Part shown: piece after piece, positions 6,051 through 6,185 of the stretch
Layout of the letters: every line of letters begins with the position of its first letter
Position numbering within the stretch: the first letter of the stretch is position 1
From: an uncultured Collinsella sp.
GTDB taxonomy: Bacteria > Actinomycetota > Coriobacteriia > Coriobacteriales > Coriobacteriaceae
Direction: 5' to 3'
NCBI GenBank assembly: GCA_937923795.1
Contig: CALDWI010000059.1
Location: 1-6,185 of the forward strand
Length of the DNA stretch: 6,185 bases
Made by a program: the position numbers and the translations under genes
The notes under the pieces: generated by a model
Databases searched by the model: none
What the model was told of the DNA's origin: nothing
What the model saw: the letters and a program-made list of their open reading frames with translations, nothing else

Positions 6051-6056
6051 TCCCCC
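6051..6056 (-). promoter_or_regulatory. Ribosome binding site that selects the GTG start of the diguanylate cyclase
   Basis: On the minus strand GGGGGA lies 8 bases before the GTG at 6042. The upstream ATG at 6099 is preceded only by TTGACCCCGC, which has no purine-rich site. The protein then begins MNTSVAKKASRAVR, directly ahead of membrane helix 1, as expected for a signal anchor. Confidence 0.7.
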
Positions 6057-6066
6057 AAATGGCAAA

Positions 6067-6095
6067 AGAGTAGGTGGCGCATAGCGTCTTGTAAA
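6067..6095 (-). promoter_or_regulatory. Candidate promoter of the diguanylate cyclase gene
   Basis: On the minus strand TTTACA (6095-6090) is separated by 17 bases from TACTCT (6072-6067). The -35 match is five of six, but the -10 match is only about three of six. If real, transcription begins near 6060 and gives a leader of roughly 20 nt before the GTG start, which excludes the longer ATG start. TTGACC (6109-6104) is an alternative -35 with no good -10 partner. Confidence 0.35.
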
Positions 6096-6130
6096 TCATG
6101 CGGGGTCAACTCTACCAGATGATTTTTCTA

Positions 6131-6184
6131 GGACGTGTCTCTATAGTTTTGTCAACCGTGTGCTTCGCGCCATTTCGGCATGGC
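6131..6184. repeat. Right copy of a perfect 54-bp terminal inverted repeat
   Basis: This is the exact reverse complement of 1-54. Here the outer hairpin can extend by one pair, because 6185 is G: CGCCAT with ATGGCG. The repeat begins 31 bases upstream of the ATG at 6099 and 88 bases upstream of the preferred GTG start, so it bounds the upstream region of the diguanylate cyclase gene. If it is an insertion-sequence end, the element would extend rightward out of the window, mirroring the left copy. Confidence 0.95.
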
Positions 6185-6185
6185 G

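Overview
The window is high-GC bacterial DNA with compact genes, strong GC-type third positions, ATG starts behind AAGGAGG-like ribosome binding sites, and a hairpin terminator between convergent genes. The MarR plus paired ABC exporter operon and the style of the diguanylate cyclase look most like a gut Actinobacterium of the Coriobacteriia (Collinsella-like). That placement is inference from protein style, because no rRNA or other marker gene is present.

Layout. Positions 1-54 and 6131-6184 are a perfect 54-bp inverted repeat, so the two ends of the window are the same sequence in opposite orientation. Positions 55-480 hold no gene I can support. This stretch is GC-rich and full of hairpins: a 14-bp stem at 250-285, a 99-nt element closed by a perfect 15-bp stem at 324-422, and a 12-bp stem at 436-463. 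A near-consensus promoter (481-509), with a MarR-type operator over its -10 box, then drives three tightly coupled genes: a MarR-family regulator (565-1068) and two ABC half-transporters (1061-2857 and 2850-4769). Each junction is an 8-nt start/stop overlap. A bidirectional terminator (4894-4930) separates this operon from a convergent gene on the minus strand (4951-6042). That gene encodes a membrane-anchored diguanylate cyclase with an extracytoplasmic helical sensor region and an intact GGDEF motif.

How the genes work together. The two ABC subunits form a textbook heterodimeric exporter with one degenerate and one consensus ATP site (the TM287/288, BmrCD, LmrCD pattern). The degenerate residues of the first subunit pair with the altered LSQGQ signature of the second. 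The MarR protein probably represses its own operon and releases it when it binds a small molecule, perhaps an exported substrate. The diguanylate cyclase is a separate transcription unit with no visible functional link to the exporter.

The best leads are the terminal 54-bp inverted repeats (insertion-sequence ends, an invertible segment, or an assembly effect of k-mer length) and the structured non-coding block upstream of the operon promoter. Nothing in the window encodes a recombinase or transposase. I do not see strong evidence for a wholly new system.
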